A DNA stretch of 64,000 bases, taken from the NCBI GenBank assembly GCA_050173345.1, contig JBFXKW010000003.1, positions 1 through 64,000 of the forward strand. The letters are read 5' to 3'. The stretch's first letter is position 1. The number at the start of each line of letters is the position of its first letter. The notes beneath the pieces were generated by a model that had not been told where the DNA came from, made no database searches, and saw only the letters and a program-made list of their open reading frames with translations. A program made the translations under genes and the position numbers. This document shows, piece after piece, positions 8,238 through 16,845 of this stretch. Origin of the DNA: SHWC01 sp050173345 (GTDB lineage Bacteria > Pseudomonadota > Alphaproteobacteria > UBA828).

Positions 8238-9533
8238 ATGGGCCGCAAGCTGTTCAAGAACGTCAACGTCTTCGACGGCACCGGCAAGAAGTCGTTTGCC
8301 GGTGAGGTGCTCGTCCAGGGCAACCAGATCAACAAGGTGGCGAAGGGCAAGGACCAGATCCGCGCCGAGGACGCCGAGGTCATCGACGCCGCCGGCGCCA
8401 CGCTCATGCCGGGCCTCGTCGAGCCGCACGCGCACGTGACCTACACCAACTGCGTGATGCTGTGGAACATCGGCGAGATGCCGCCCGAGGAGCACATGGT
8501 GCTGGCGCTCGAGCATGCCAAGATCATGCTCGACCAGGGTTTCACCAGCCTGTTCTCCGCCGCCGGCACCAGCAAGATCCGCATCGAGCCGGTGCTGCGC
8601 GACACCATCAATGCCGGCAAGTTCCCGGGGCCCCGCATCCGCGCCGCCTCGCCCGAGATCAACTCGACCGGCGGGCTCGGCGACGAGCGCCTGCTCCACC
8701 TGCATCGCGAATCGGTCGGCCTGCTCGCCGACGGCGTGACCGAGATCCTGCGCGCCGCGCGCCTGTGCGCGCGCGAGGGCTGCGAGACGCTCAAGATCAA
8801 CATCTCGGGCGACCAGTTCCAGCGCAATTGCGGCAACGAGGCGCTTGCCTACGGCGACGAGGAGGTCGCGGCGCTCATGTGGGTCGCCAAGGAGCGCAAC
8901 CTCAACGTCGCGACGCACGCGCGCGGCGATCGCGCCATCCGCATGGCGCTGAAGCACGACATCCCGATCATCTACCATGCCGACTTCGCGACCGAGGAGA
9001 CGCTCGACCTGCTGGAGGCCAAGAAGAAGGACATCTTCATGGCGCCGGCCGCCGGCATCATCTACGCGACGGCCTACGAGGCGCAGGACTGGGGCTTCGA
9101 CGAGCCAACCGTCGAGAAGTGGGGCCTCAAGAACACGCTCGAGAACGCGGTGCGCACCAACAACGAGCTCAGGAAGCGCGGCATCCGCAACATGCCGGGC
9201 GGCGACTACGGCTTCGCCTGGGCGCCGGTCGGCTCGAACGCGCGCGACATCGAGCACTTCGTCAACCTGTTCGGCTACAGCCCGACCGAGGCGCTCAAGG
9301 CGGCCACGGCGTGGGGCGGCGAGCTGATGAACATGAACGTCGGCCAGGTCAAGGCCGGCTATCTCGCCGATCTCCTGCTGGTCGACGGCGACCCGACGCA
9401 GGACGTCTCAATCCTGCAGGACAAGGAAAACCTGATCATGATCATGAAGGACGGCGAGTACTACAAGGCGCCGTCCGCCCGCCGCCTCGGCCAGCGCCGC
9501 CAGGCGGGCAAGATCGCGGCCGCGGCCGAGTAG
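8238..9533 (+). CDS. Metal-dependent amidohydrolase family protein
   Basis: This 431-residue amidohydrolase-superfamily enzyme (imidazolonepropionase-like group) hydrolyses C-N or related bonds using one or two metal ions. The N-terminal beta-sandwich leads to LMPGLVEPHAHVTY (metal HxH), then THARGDRAI and IYHADFATEET supply later metal histidines, and MPGGDYGFAW holds the aspartate region. The start ATG at 8238 has a perfect AGGAGG seven bases upstream; longer in-frame upstream sequence is noncoding in character. The substrate is unknown. A hairpin terminator follows at 9559. Confidence 0.88.
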   Translation: MGRKLFKNVNVFDGTGKKSFAGEVLVQGNQINKVAKGKDQIRAEDAEVIDAAGATLMPGLVEPHAHVTYTNCVMLWNIGEMPPEEHMVLALEHAKIMLDQGFTSLFSAAGTSKIRIEPVLRDTINAGKFPGPRIRAASPEINSTGGLGDERLLHLHRESVGLLADGVTEILRAARLCAREGCETLKINISGDQFQRNCGNEALAYGDEEVAALMWVAKERNLNVATHARGDRAIRMALKHDIPIIYHADFATEETLDLLEAKKKDIFMAPAAGIIYATAYEAQDWGFDEPTVEKWGLKNTLENAVRTNNELRKRGIRNMPGGDYGFAWAPVGSNARDIEHFVNLFGYSPTEALKAATAWGGELMNMNVGQVKAGYLADLLLVDGDPTQDVSILQDKENLIMIMKDGEYYKAPSARRLGQRRQAGKIAAAAE

Positions 9534-9558
9534 CCCCACACCTATCGACTCGGGTATC

Positions 9559-9584
9559 CCTCCTCCCCTTCGCAGGGGAGGAGG
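9559..9584. terminator. GC-rich hairpin after the amidohydrolase
   Basis: 11-bp perfect arms (9559-9569 and 9574-9584) enclose a TCGC loop. It stands 25 bp after the amidohydrolase stop and about 80 bp from the end of the convergent nuclease gene, so it may terminate both. No strong T-run is present. Confidence 0.55.
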
Positions 9585-9664
9585 ATTCCGGGTAGCGGGG
9601 ATGGACTATCGAGGCGACCGCAAGACCGCCTTCTTCGTCTCTATACCTACACAGCAAAGCGCAC

Positions 9665-10510
9665 CTAACGGCGACGCGAGGATGGCATGGCCTTCCCGCT
9701 GCTTCGGCCTTTCAAAAAGGCTTGCACCTCCTGAACGGTAAAAGGGGGTTTCCGTAGGTGAATTACCGCATGGCAGTTTGGGCAAACCGGGACGAGGTCT
9801 GTATCTGGATTGACGCTGTGACGCTTGCCAATTTCAGATAAGGGCCGCAGGTGGTGCACATGGATGAGATATCGGGCTACCTCGCCATATCGGTCAGACA
9901 GCTGCTGCCTGCAAACCCCGCACTCATAACCGTGTAAGCGGATACAGGCTTCCCGAAGCTTCGGATCTCGCTCGAATGAATTGACCAAGACGGAAATTGC
10001 ACGGCCCTCGTTCGCCGCTTGTGAATCGAATTCCTCCGCGCCGGTGGAAAAGGCTGATGCATTAGTGCGTAGCCGTTTTCGTGTTCCAACCCTCTGCTCC
10101 CAAAGACCCCGAAGAGCGCCAACCAGATCGTCTCTAATGGCAACGCCGGATTGCCGAGGCGACCAGTTGTAGAGTGAAAGGATTGGATGCTCTGCTAACT
10201 CGGCCATCGGGATGATGGGGTCTCTCGAAAGGACATCGAATTCAATAGAAACGTAGTTTGTTTTCTTTTTCGGATCACCAAAGTGACGATCCACGAAGGG
10301 ATGACTAGTGATAACGCCGGAAGCTATTAGGCCCCGAGGCTCTGAGCCAAGTCTGATCATGAAAAAGCTATCACCGGGGACTAGCTTCTTTATCCGGCCA
10401 ACGCTCCAGGTTGGCTCCGCTGCGCCTCCAGACTGCACCGAAGCAATATCATCGTCCAAGTGCTCCCAATCCCAGATATCAGGATTCCATGCCAGTAGGC
10501 AGGTTGCCAT
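9665..10510 (-). CDS. HNH endonuclease with N-terminal EVE/PUA-like domain
   Basis: This 281-residue protein has two parts. Residues 1-130 (LLAWNPDIWDW, a Trp-rich pocket, VPGDSFFMIRLG, GLIASGVI) resemble EVE/PUA-like modified-base-binding domains. Residues 190-260 form an HNH nuclease: a CGVC knuckle, VHHLRPLSEIG, then NPDTDLVPVCPNCHAVIH. This layout is typical of modification-dependent (type IV-like) restriction enzymes. No methylase or partner is adjacent. The gene is visibly less GC-rich than its neighbours, which suggests horizontal transfer. Confidence 0.82.
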   Translation of the reverse strand: MATCLLAWNPDIWDWEHLDDDIASVQSGGAAEPTWSVGRIKKLVPGDSFFMIRLGSEPRGLIASGVITSHPFVDRHFGDPKKKTNYVSIEFDVLSRDPIIPMAELAEHPILSLYNWSPRQSGVAIRDDLVGALRGLWEQRVGTRKRLRTNASAFSTGAEEFDSQAANEGRAISVLVNSFERDPKLREACIRLHGYECGVCRQQLSDRYGEVARYLIHVHHLRPLSEIGKRHSVNPDTDLVPVCPNCHAVIHLRKPPFTVQEVQAFLKGRSSGKAMPSSRRR

Positions 10511-10638
10511 CGTCTAGGCCCTCCCATGTGCGCTCCATTCATTCATTGGTCCAAGCCTTGCCGATTCCCGGCGCAGTAGCGCATATGATTACGGCACATA
10601 CCGTGTGAAACTAGCCAAGATTCCCCTGTCTCGCTCCC

Positions 10639-10666
10639 CTTCCTCCCACCTCAAGGCGGGAGGAAG
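10639..10666. terminator. Hairpin downstream of the RidA-like gene
   Basis: Perfect 9-bp arms (10639-10647 and 10658-10666) with an inner CCT/AGG pairing lie just past the RidA-family stop on the minus strand. The sequence resembles the hairpin at 9559-9584, so the nuclease gene lies between two related palindromes. Confidence 0.5.
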
Positions 10667-10673
10667 AGTATGA

Positions 10674-11195
10674 TCAGCGCCTGAACGCGTCGCGCCGGAG
10701 CGGCGCGCGGACTTCGGTGCCCTTGAATTCGAGCGTGGTGACGAGCTCGACCGAGTGATTGTTGGCGAGGCCCTGGCAGCCGATCGAGGCACGCGTGCTC
10801 AGCCCGCTCTCACCGTAGAGCTCTTCCAGCAGTTCGGTCGCGGCGTTGGTGATCGGCGGCTGGTCGACGAAGCCGGGCGCCGAGTTGATATAGGCGATCA
10901 TCTGCACGAAGCGGTTGACGCGGTCGAGGTCGCCGAGCGCGTACTTGACGTGGGCGAGTACCACCAGCACGCACTGCTTCATCGCCGCGCGCGCCTCGTC
11001 CACCCCGATGTCCTTGCCGACCACGCCCGGCATGAACTGCTTGCCGTCCTTCGAGGGCGTCGCGCCCGAAACGTAGAGCAGGTTGCCGACCGCGCTGTGG
11101 GAATGGAACTTCGCCTTGGACGGCGCGTTGCGGTACTCGTATTCGAGGTCGGGCAGCACCAGGCCCATATCGGCGATCTTCTTCTCGACTTGCAT
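10674..11195 (-). CDS. RidA/YjgF family protein
   Basis: This protein of about 173 residues belongs to the RidA/YER057c/UK114 family, small trimeric proteins that deaminate reactive enamine/imine intermediates or act in catabolic pathways. Family features are FHSHSAVGNLLYVSGATP at the N-terminal strand, VNRFVQMIAYINSAPGF in the middle, and ASIGCQGLANNHSVEL near the end. The usual arginine-containing motif before the last strand differs (TRASIGCQGL), so activity may not be that of classical RidA. ATG at 11195 follows a strong AGGGAGGA site. It lies 49 bp downstream of dnaE2 on the same strand. Confidence 0.85.
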   Translation of the reverse strand: MQVEKKIADMGLVLPDLEYEYRNAPSKAKFHSHSAVGNLLYVSGATPSKDGKQFMPGVVGKDIGVDEARAAMKQCVLVVLAHVKYALGDLDRVNRFVQMIAYINSAPGFVDQPPITNAATELLEELYGESGLSTRASIGCQGLANNHSVELVTTLEFKGTEVRAPLRRDAFRR

Positions 11196-11244
11196 CGTTG
11201 GGTCCTCCCTGTTCGTTGCCATGCGCACGGCCGCGTCCGCCAAT

Positions 11245-14200
11245 CTAATGGAAATCCCGCGACTTCGGCATGTAATTGCCGTGTGGCCGGCGCAGCCCTG
11301 CCGGCGTGATGTGCCCTGCCCTGTCCGCGTCGATCTCGGCCAGGCCGTCGAGCTCGACCGAAAGATCGACCAGCCGCTCGGCCACGACGTGGATGACCAG
11401 CCCCTCGCGCTGCAGCCGACCGCGGCAGGCGAGCAGGCGCGCGCTCAGCACGACGCGCCTGAAGCGCTCGAAGACATGATTCCAGATGATGGCGTTGGCG
11501 ATGCCGGTCTCGTCCTCGAGGGTCACGAAGATGACGCCCTTCGCCGTGCCGGGGCGCTGGCGCACCAGCACGAGGCCGGCAACCGTGACGCGCTGCCCGG
11601 CCGGCAGCTCGCCCAGCATCGTACATTGGACGACGCCGCGACGCGCGAGCCCCGGCCTGAGCAGCGCGAGCGGATGAGAACGCAGCGACAGGCCGAGACT
11701 CGCATAGTCGCCGACCACCTCCTCGCCGAGCGCGGCAGGCGGCAGTGCGACGTCGGGCTCGGCGGACGCCGGATGATCGCCGATCGCTTCGGCGGCGAGC
11801 AGCGGCGGCGTCTCGTCCGGCAGCGCGCGCACAGACCAGAAGGCGCGGCGCCGGTCGAGCCCGAGCGAGCCATAGGCGTCCGCACGCGCCAACGCTTCGA
11901 GAGTCGCCCGCTTGAGGCCGGCGCGCGCCTGCAGCTCGGCGATGCTGCGATAACCGGCGCCGCGCATCGCCACCAACCGCGCCGCCTCGACCTCCGTCAC
12001 GCCCTTTACCTCGCGAAAGCCGAGCCGCAGCGCGACCGCGTTTACTTCTCTTTCGTCATGGCCCTCCCCCCTTTCGTCATTGCCGGGCTTGACCCGGCAA
12101 TCCAGGGCGGCGGCACTGCCGTTCCGCAAGGAAGGCTGGATCCCCCGATCAAGTCGGGGGATGACGGCCTGAGATGTTGTCGGCTCCAGCGTGCAGTCCC
12201 AGTCGCTCGCGTTGACGTCGACGCCGCGCACCGTGACGCCGTGCTCGCGCGCGTCGCGCACGAGCTGCGCCGGCTGGTAGAAGCCCATCGGCTGGCTGTT
12301 CAGCAGCGCGGCGGCGAAGGCGGCCGGATAATGGCATTTGAGCCAGGACGAGACATAGGCGAGCAGCGCGAAGCTCGCCGCGTGCGATTCCGGGAAGCCG
12401 TACTCGCCGAAGCCCTCGATCTGGCGGAAGCAGCGCTCGGCGAAGGCGCGCTCATAGCCGCGCGCCACCATGCCCTCGACCATCTTCTGCCGGAAGGTAT
12501 GGATCGTGCCGTTGTTGCGGAAGGTCGCCATGGCGCGGCGCAGCCGGTCCGCCTCTTCGGGCGTGAAGCCGGCGGCAACGATCGCGATCTTCATCGCCTG
12601 CTCCTGGAACAGCGGCACGCCGAGCGTCTTGTCGAGCACGGCGCGCAGCTCCTCCTTGGGATAGTCGACCTGCTCTATCTTCTCGCGCCGGCGCAGATAA
12701 GGATGCACCATGTCGCCCTGGATCGGCCCCGGACGCACGATCGCGATCTCGATCACCAGGTCGTAGAAGGTTTCCGGCTGGAGCCGCGGCAGCATGGACA
12801 TCTGCGCCCGGCTCTCGACCTGGAACACGCCGATCGTGTCTCCCCGGCTCAGCATCGCGTAGACCGCGGGATCGTCGGCCGGCACGCTCGCGAGATCGAG
12901 GTCGAGCCCGTGACGTTGCCTGAGCAGCGCGAGGCCCTTCCTGATGCAGGTCAGCATGCCGAGCCCGAGCACGTCGACCTTGAGGATGCGCAGCGCGTCG
13001 AGATCGTCCTTGTCCCACTCGATGTTGGTTCGCGCCGGCATCGCCGCGTTCATGATCGGCACCACCTCGTCGAGCGGCCCGCGCGTGATGACGAAGCCGC
13101 CGACATGCTGCGAAAGGTGGCGCGGGAAGCCGATCAGCTCGCGCGCGAGCGAGAGCGCCATCGAGAGCCGCGCGTCCTTCGGGTCGAGGCCGATCTCCCT
13201 GACCTGCGCCTCGTCGGCGCCTTCGCAGCCGAAGCCCCGGAGCTGGCCGGCGAGCGCGCCCGCCACATCAGCCGACAGGCCGAGCGCCTTGCCGACCTCG
13301 CGGATCGCGCTGCGGCCGCGATAGGAGATCACGGTGGCCGCGATGCCGGCACGCTCGCGGCCGTACTTCTCGTAGACGTACTGGATCACCTCCTCGCGCC
13401 GCTCGTGCTCGAAATCGACATCGATGTCCGGCGGCTCGTTGCGCGCCGCCGAGACGAAGCGCTCGAAGAGAAGGTCCATGCGGTCGGGATCGACCGCGGT
13501 GATGCCGAGGCAGTAGCAGACCGCCGAGTTCGCCGCCGAGCCGCGCCCCTGGCACAGAATCCCGCGCGAGCGCGCGAAGCGCACCATGTCGTGCACCGTG
13601 AGGAAATAGGGCGCGTAGTCGAGCGACTTGATGAGCGCAAGCTCGTGCGCGAGCTGCGCCTGAACCTTGGCCGGCACGCCGCCCGGATAGCGCGCCGCCG
13701 CGCCCTCCCCGGTCAGCCGCTCCAGCTCCTCCTGCGGCGTGCGGCCGTCCGGCACCGGCTCGGCGGGGTATTCATAGCGCAGCTCGTCGAGGCTGAAGCG
13801 GCAGGCCTGCGCGATCTCGACGGTGCGCGCGATCGCCTCGGGATGGCGGCGGAACAGGCGCGCCATCTCGCCCGGCACCTTGAGGTGACGCTCGGCGTTG
13901 GCGAACAGGCGGAAGCCCGCCTGGTCGATCGTGCAGTGCTCGCGGATGCAGGTCAGCACGTCCTGCAGCGGCCGACGCGCCGGGTCGTGCGCGTGCACGT
14001 CGTTGCCGGCGACGAGCGGCGCGCCGAGTTGACCGCCGAGCGAGGCCAGCAGGGCAAGCCGCTTCGCATCGTCGCCCCGGTAGAGATGGCTGCCGGCGAG
14101 ATGGACGCGCCCCGGCGCCGCGGCGACGAGCCGCTTCAGCCGTTCGACGAAGGCGTCATCCGGCGTCTCGGGCGGCAGCGCGACGAGCTGCTGGCCCTCG

Positions 14201-14574
14201 GCATGGGCGATGAGATCGTCGAGGCCGAGCCGACATTCGGCCTTGGGCGCACGCCGCTTGCCGAGAGTGAGCAGCTTTGACAGCCGGCCATAGGCGGCGC
14301 GGTCGGTCGGATAGCAGAGCACGCCGAAGGCCGGCACCACCTTCGGCCGCGCGATGTCGGCAAGCAGGTCGAGCCTCGCACCGACCAGCAGCTTCAACTT
14401 CGCCTGCCTGGCCGCGACATGCGCGCGCACCACGCCGGCGAGCGTGTTGCGGTCCGCGATGCCAAGCGCCGCATAGCCGAGCGCCGCCGCGGTGCGCACC
14501 AGCTCCTCGGGATGCGACGCACCGCGCAGAAAGCTGAAATTGCTGGTGACCTGCAGCTCGGCATAGCGGGACAT
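11245..14574 (-). CDS. dnaE2: Error-prone DNA polymerase DnaE2 (ImuC)
   Basis: This 1109-residue C-family polymerase is the catalytic translesion subunit of the ImuA-ImuB-DnaE2 mutasome. The start MSRYAELQVTSNFSFLRGASHPEELV is the PHP-domain beginning (quoted here only as family start, FSFLRGASHP). The palm carries ILCQGRGSAANSAVCY and PDIDVDFEHERREE with catalytic aspartates, and GFGEYGFPESHAASFA lies in the fingers. Between DCTLE and ALRLGFREVKG about 45 extra residues (roughly 797-843) match a translated dispersed repeat (VIPRLDRGIQ...RVKPGNDE). Only 15 bp separates it from vapC, so its transcription depends on the imuA promoter or the vapB promoter. Confidence 0.95.
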   Translation of the reverse strand: MSRYAELQVTSNFSFLRGASHPEELVRTAAALGYAALGIADRNTLAGVVRAHVAARQAKLKLLVGARLDLLADIARPKVVPAFGVLCYPTDRAAYGRLSKLLTLGKRRAPKAECRLGLDDLIAHAEGQQLVALPPETPDDAFVERLKRLVAAAPGRVHLAGSHLYRGDDAKRLALLASLGGQLGAPLVAGNDVHAHDPARRPLQDVLTCIREHCTIDQAGFRLFANAERHLKVPGEMARLFRRHPEAIARTVEIAQACRFSLDELRYEYPAEPVPDGRTPQEELERLTGEGAAARYPGGVPAKVQAQLAHELALIKSLDYAPYFLTVHDMVRFARSRGILCQGRGSAANSAVCYCLGITAVDPDRMDLLFERFVSAARNEPPDIDVDFEHERREEVIQYVYEKYGRERAGIAATVISYRGRSAIREVGKALGLSADVAGALAGQLRGFGCEGADEAQVREIGLDPKDARLSMALSLARELIGFPRHLSQHVGGFVITRGPLDEVVPIMNAAMPARTNIEWDKDDLDALRILKVDVLGLGMLTCIRKGLALLRQRHGLDLDLASVPADDPAVYAMLSRGDTIGVFQVESRAQMSMLPRLQPETFYDLVIEIAIVRPGPIQGDMVHPYLRRREKIEQVDYPKEELRAVLDKTLGVPLFQEQAMKIAIVAAGFTPEEADRLRRAMATFRNNGTIHTFRQKMVEGMVARGYERAFAERCFRQIEGFGEYGFPESHAASFALLAYVSSWLKCHYPAAFAAALLNSQPMGFYQPAQLVRDAREHGVTVRGVDVNASDWDCTLEPTTSQAVIPRLDRGIQPSLRNGSAAALDCRVKPGNDERGEGHDEREVNAVALRLGFREVKGVTEVEAARLVAMRGAGYRSIAELQARAGLKRATLEALARADAYGSLGLDRRRAFWSVRALPDETPPLLAAEAIGDHPASAEPDVALPPAALGEEVVGDYASLGLSLRSHPLALLRPGLARRGVVQCTMLGELPAGQRVTVAGLVLVRQRPGTAKGVIFVTLEDETGIANAIIWNHVFERFRRVVLSARLLACRGRLQREGLVIHVVAERLVDLSVELDGLAEIDADRAGHITPAGLRRPHGNYMPKSRDFH
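12075..12166. repeat. Dispersed palindromic repeat inserted in dnaE2
   Basis: This 92-bp element starts CGTCAT and ends ATGACG, with inner inverted arms (TTGCCGGGCTTGACCCGGCAA and a CCCCCGATCAAGTCGGGGG arm). It is closely similar in layout and sequence to the element at 18099-18189. In dnaE2 it is in frame and adds residues VIPRLDRGIQ to RVKPGND on the minus strand. Confidence 0.85.
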
Positions 14575-14589
14575 GGCGTGCGGACTCGG

Positions 14590-15015
14590 CTATCGGAGTC
14601 GCAGTCCGACCAACGGCTGCATCAGTGCTGCGAATGCCGTACCTTCGGCCGCCCTGAGAAGCCGGGTATCCGCCGTAACGAGCGTGGCGTCGAGACCTTC
14701 AGCACAGGCGAGATAGAGGCAATCGTAGAGCGAATGATCAATGAGGAAGGCGATTTCCAACGCACGCCTTATCAGTGGATAGGACGGCTCGAGCCGGTCG
14801 ATCGTTCGTTCGATATCGTCCGCAACAATGCGTGCTTGTTCGGGCTCGATCTCTCGCTTGCGCGCTTTCACCCATGCGATGTTTGCAATCTCGATCGCAA
14901 TCAGATCGGGTGCGTGGAGCAGGTCGCCACTTTGCAAGAGAGCAACCGCTGCTTCGTGAGACGGCTCATGGAAGTACCATTTGATAGCAACGCTGGCGTC
15001 GACGACGAAGCTCAT
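14590..15015 (-). CDS. PIN-domain ribonuclease toxin (VapC family)
   Basis: This 141-residue PIN-domain protein begins FVVDASVAIKWYF with the first acidic residue and ends with HSLYDCLYLACAEG and TLVTADTRLL, which supply the remaining acidic residues of a Mg-dependent RNase. VapC toxins cleave tRNA or rRNA when freed from VapB. The start overlaps the vapB stop (ATGA). The pair sits between imuB and dnaE2 on the same strand, and its base composition is less GC-rich than the polymerase genes. Confidence 0.9.
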   Translation of the reverse strand: MSFVVDASVAIKWYFHEPSHEAAVALLQSGDLLHAPDLIAIEIANIAWVKARKREIEPEQARIVADDIERTIDRLEPSYPLIRRALEIAFLIDHSLYDCLYLACAEGLDATLVTADTRLLRAAEGTAFAALMQPLVGLRLR

Positions 15016-15239
15016 CGTCGGTCACGCTCCTCACGAATGAGCAAGGTGCTATCGGTCTGCGGCACATCGGGTGTCATCGCGGCAATGCGCCTGACGCGCG
15101 CAATGGTCTCCTCTCGCGAGGCGATCCGTTTGAGGATGTCGCGCACTTCTGCCTCAAGCGACCGGTTGTGGGCTTTCGCCAAGCGCTTGAGGGCAGCGAC
15201 ATCCGCGTCATCCAAATTACGCACGGTGATGCTGGCCAT
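15012..15239 (-). CDS. VapB/FitA-type ribbon-helix-helix antitoxin
   Basis: This 75-residue antitoxin has an N-terminal ribbon-helix-helix DNA-binding domain (ITVRNLDDADVAALKRLAK, then RSLEAEVRDILKR) and a C-terminal toxin-binding tail. It should neutralise the overlapping VapC and repress its own promoter. Two inverted repeats immediately upstream (15256-15282) are likely operators. Confidence 0.9.
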   Translation of the reverse strand: MASITVRNLDDADVAALKRLAKAHNRSLEAEVRDILKRIASREETIARVRRIAAMTPDVPQTDSTLLIREERDRR

Positions 15240-15255
15240 ATCTATCCCCTATGCC

Positions 15256-15282
15256 ATCAATTTGATGCTATATTGATAGCAT
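15256..15282. promoter_or_regulatory. Candidate VapB operators
   Basis: Two palindromes lie just upstream of vapB: ATCAA-T-TTGAT (15256-15266) and ATGCTAT-ATTG-ATAGCAT (15265-15282). AT-rich tandem inverted repeats at this place are usual for autoregulated vapBC operons. They also suggest that vapBC, and dnaE2 behind it, can be transcribed from here. Confidence 0.5.
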
Positions 15283-15285
15283 AGC

Positions 15286-16845
15286 TCACCCCGACAGCCC
15301 ATGCATGAACCAGTCGGGGGCTGAGCCGGGGCGGAAGGCGCCGAGGCGGAACAGCCAGAAGCGCCGGCCGGCCTCGTCCTCGACCCGGTAATAGTCGCGG
15401 AAGCCCGCCTCGCCCGCCGCCGCGGCATCCATGCCCTCGGCGCGCCACCATTCGGGCGCGAGGCGCTCCGGCCCGGCGGCGGCATGCACCCGGTGCAGCG
15501 CGCGGCGCCAGCGGAACATCAGCGGCGGATCGTCCGGCACCGGCGCGATCACCTCGATCGGCTCGGGGCGCGGCAGCAGGCGGAGCGGCCGCTCGCGCTC
15601 GCGATGGGCCGACCAGTCGCCGGGTTCACCAAGGGCAGCGGCAGGCGTCACGGCGCGCTCGGGCAGGTGGCTCTGGCGCGGCGCGGCGCGGACGATGCGC
15701 GCCGAGCCGAGCCGGTTGCCAAGCCGGTCGATCAGCCGGGCGAGCGCGGCGTCGCCCTCCGGCGCGCCGGAGCGGCTCGGGCCGGCCGTCTCGAGGTCGA
15801 GGCCGAGCTGCAGGCGCGGCAGGGGATCGGTGAGCGGCGCCGCGAGCGCCAGCGCATCGACGCCGAACGCCGCCTCGAAGCCTTCGAGCCTCTCGGCCAA
15901 GAGGTGCATCAGGTGGCGCGGCTCGCGCACGGCGAGGCTGGTGCCGACCGCGACCTCACCGACCTCGCCGTCGACCCGATAGAGCGAGAGCGCGAGCCGG
16001 CGCACGCCGCGGCCATCCGCCTCGAGCCGGGCGGTGAGCGCCTCGATCAGGCCGAGGCTGGCGGCCCGGATCGCCTCCAGGCTCGCGACCGGCTCGGCGA
16101 ACAGGCGCTCGACCCGGTAGGGCGCGACCGGCCGGCACGGCGAGAGCGGCTCGTGCGCCGCGCCGAGCGCCTGGTCGAGCCGGCGCCCGATCGAGGCGCC
16201 GAAGCGCCGCGCCAGCGCGCCGCGCGGCAGGCCGTAGAGATCGCCGATGCGGCGCAGCCCGACGCGATCGAGCGCTTCGACCTCGGCCGCGCCGAGGCGC
16301 AGCGCGGCGACCGGCAGGCCGGCGAGCGCGGCGCGGCCCTCGCCATGCGGCACCACGCCGCCCCCGCCATGACGCGCGACCGCCCAGGCGGCGCCCGGCG
16401 TGTCGGCGAGCGCGGCCTTGGCCTCGAAGCCGAAGCCGGCCAAGCGCCGCAGCAGGTCATCGAGCAGCGCCGCCTCGCCGCCGAACAGATGGGCGCAGCC
16501 GGTGACGTCGAGCCAGAGGCCGTGCGTGCCGCCGGGCCCGCCGCCATCGAAGCCGACCCAGGGCGTGTAGCGGCCGCACCAGGCGGCGAGCCGGCCGAGC
16601 CCCGCCGCCTCGGCCGGCGGATCGTCGGGCTCGACGACGAGGCCGGGCACGATCGCGCGGGCATCCGCCAGCGCCTGGCCCGGCTGCGCCCCGGCACTCT
16701 CGGCGACGCGGTTGAGCGCCGCCAAGCGGAAGCCGCCGCCATCCGCCGCCGCGACGGCGAGCGGCTCAGCCCGCCAGGCGGGCTGGCACCGGCTCCGCCG
16801 ATCGGTCGGGAAGCGCGGCAGCCAGAGCGAAATCACCCGTCTCAT
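15286..16845 (-). CDS. imuB: Y-family polymerase-like protein ImuB
   Basis: This 519-residue protein is the ImuB hub of the mutasome, a catalytically inactive Y-family relative that links ImuA and DnaE2 to the beta clamp. It begins RVISLWLPRFPTDR, the usual ImuB start, and has WLDVTGCAHLFGGE in place of the acidic catalytic motif, an HhH-like region (LDRVGLRRIGDLYGLP), a little-finger region and a C-terminal FRDYYRVEDEAGRRFWLFR segment. It overlaps the end of imuA by 80 bases. Confidence 0.93.
   Translation of the reverse strand: MRRVISLWLPRFPTDRRSRCQPAWRAEPLAVAAADGGGFRLAALNRVAESAGAQPGQALADARAIVPGLVVEPDDPPAEAAGLGRLAAWCGRYTPWVGFDGGGPGGTHGLWLDVTGCAHLFGGEAALLDDLLRRLAGFGFEAKAALADTPGAAWAVARHGGGGVVPHGEGRAALAGLPVAALRLGAAEVEALDRVGLRRIGDLYGLPRGALARRFGASIGRRLDQALGAAHEPLSPCRPVAPYRVERLFAEPVASLEAIRAASLGLIEALTARLEADGRGVRRLALSLYRVDGEVGEVAVGTSLAVREPRHLMHLLAERLEGFEAAFGVDALALAAPLTDPLPRLQLGLDLETAGPSRSGAPEGDAALARLIDRLGNRLGSARIVRAAPRQSHLPERAVTPAAALGEPGDWSAHRERERPLRLLPRPEPIEVIAPVPDDPPLMFRWRRALHRVHAAAGPERLAPEWWRAEGMDAAAAGEAGFRDYYRVEDEAGRRFWLFRLGAFRPGSAPDWFMHGLSG

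Noticed and set aside
11083..14280. Very long plus-strand frame opposite dnaE2
   Set aside because: The reverse frame of a real gene; the translation is rich in His, Asp and Arg as in other antisense frames here.
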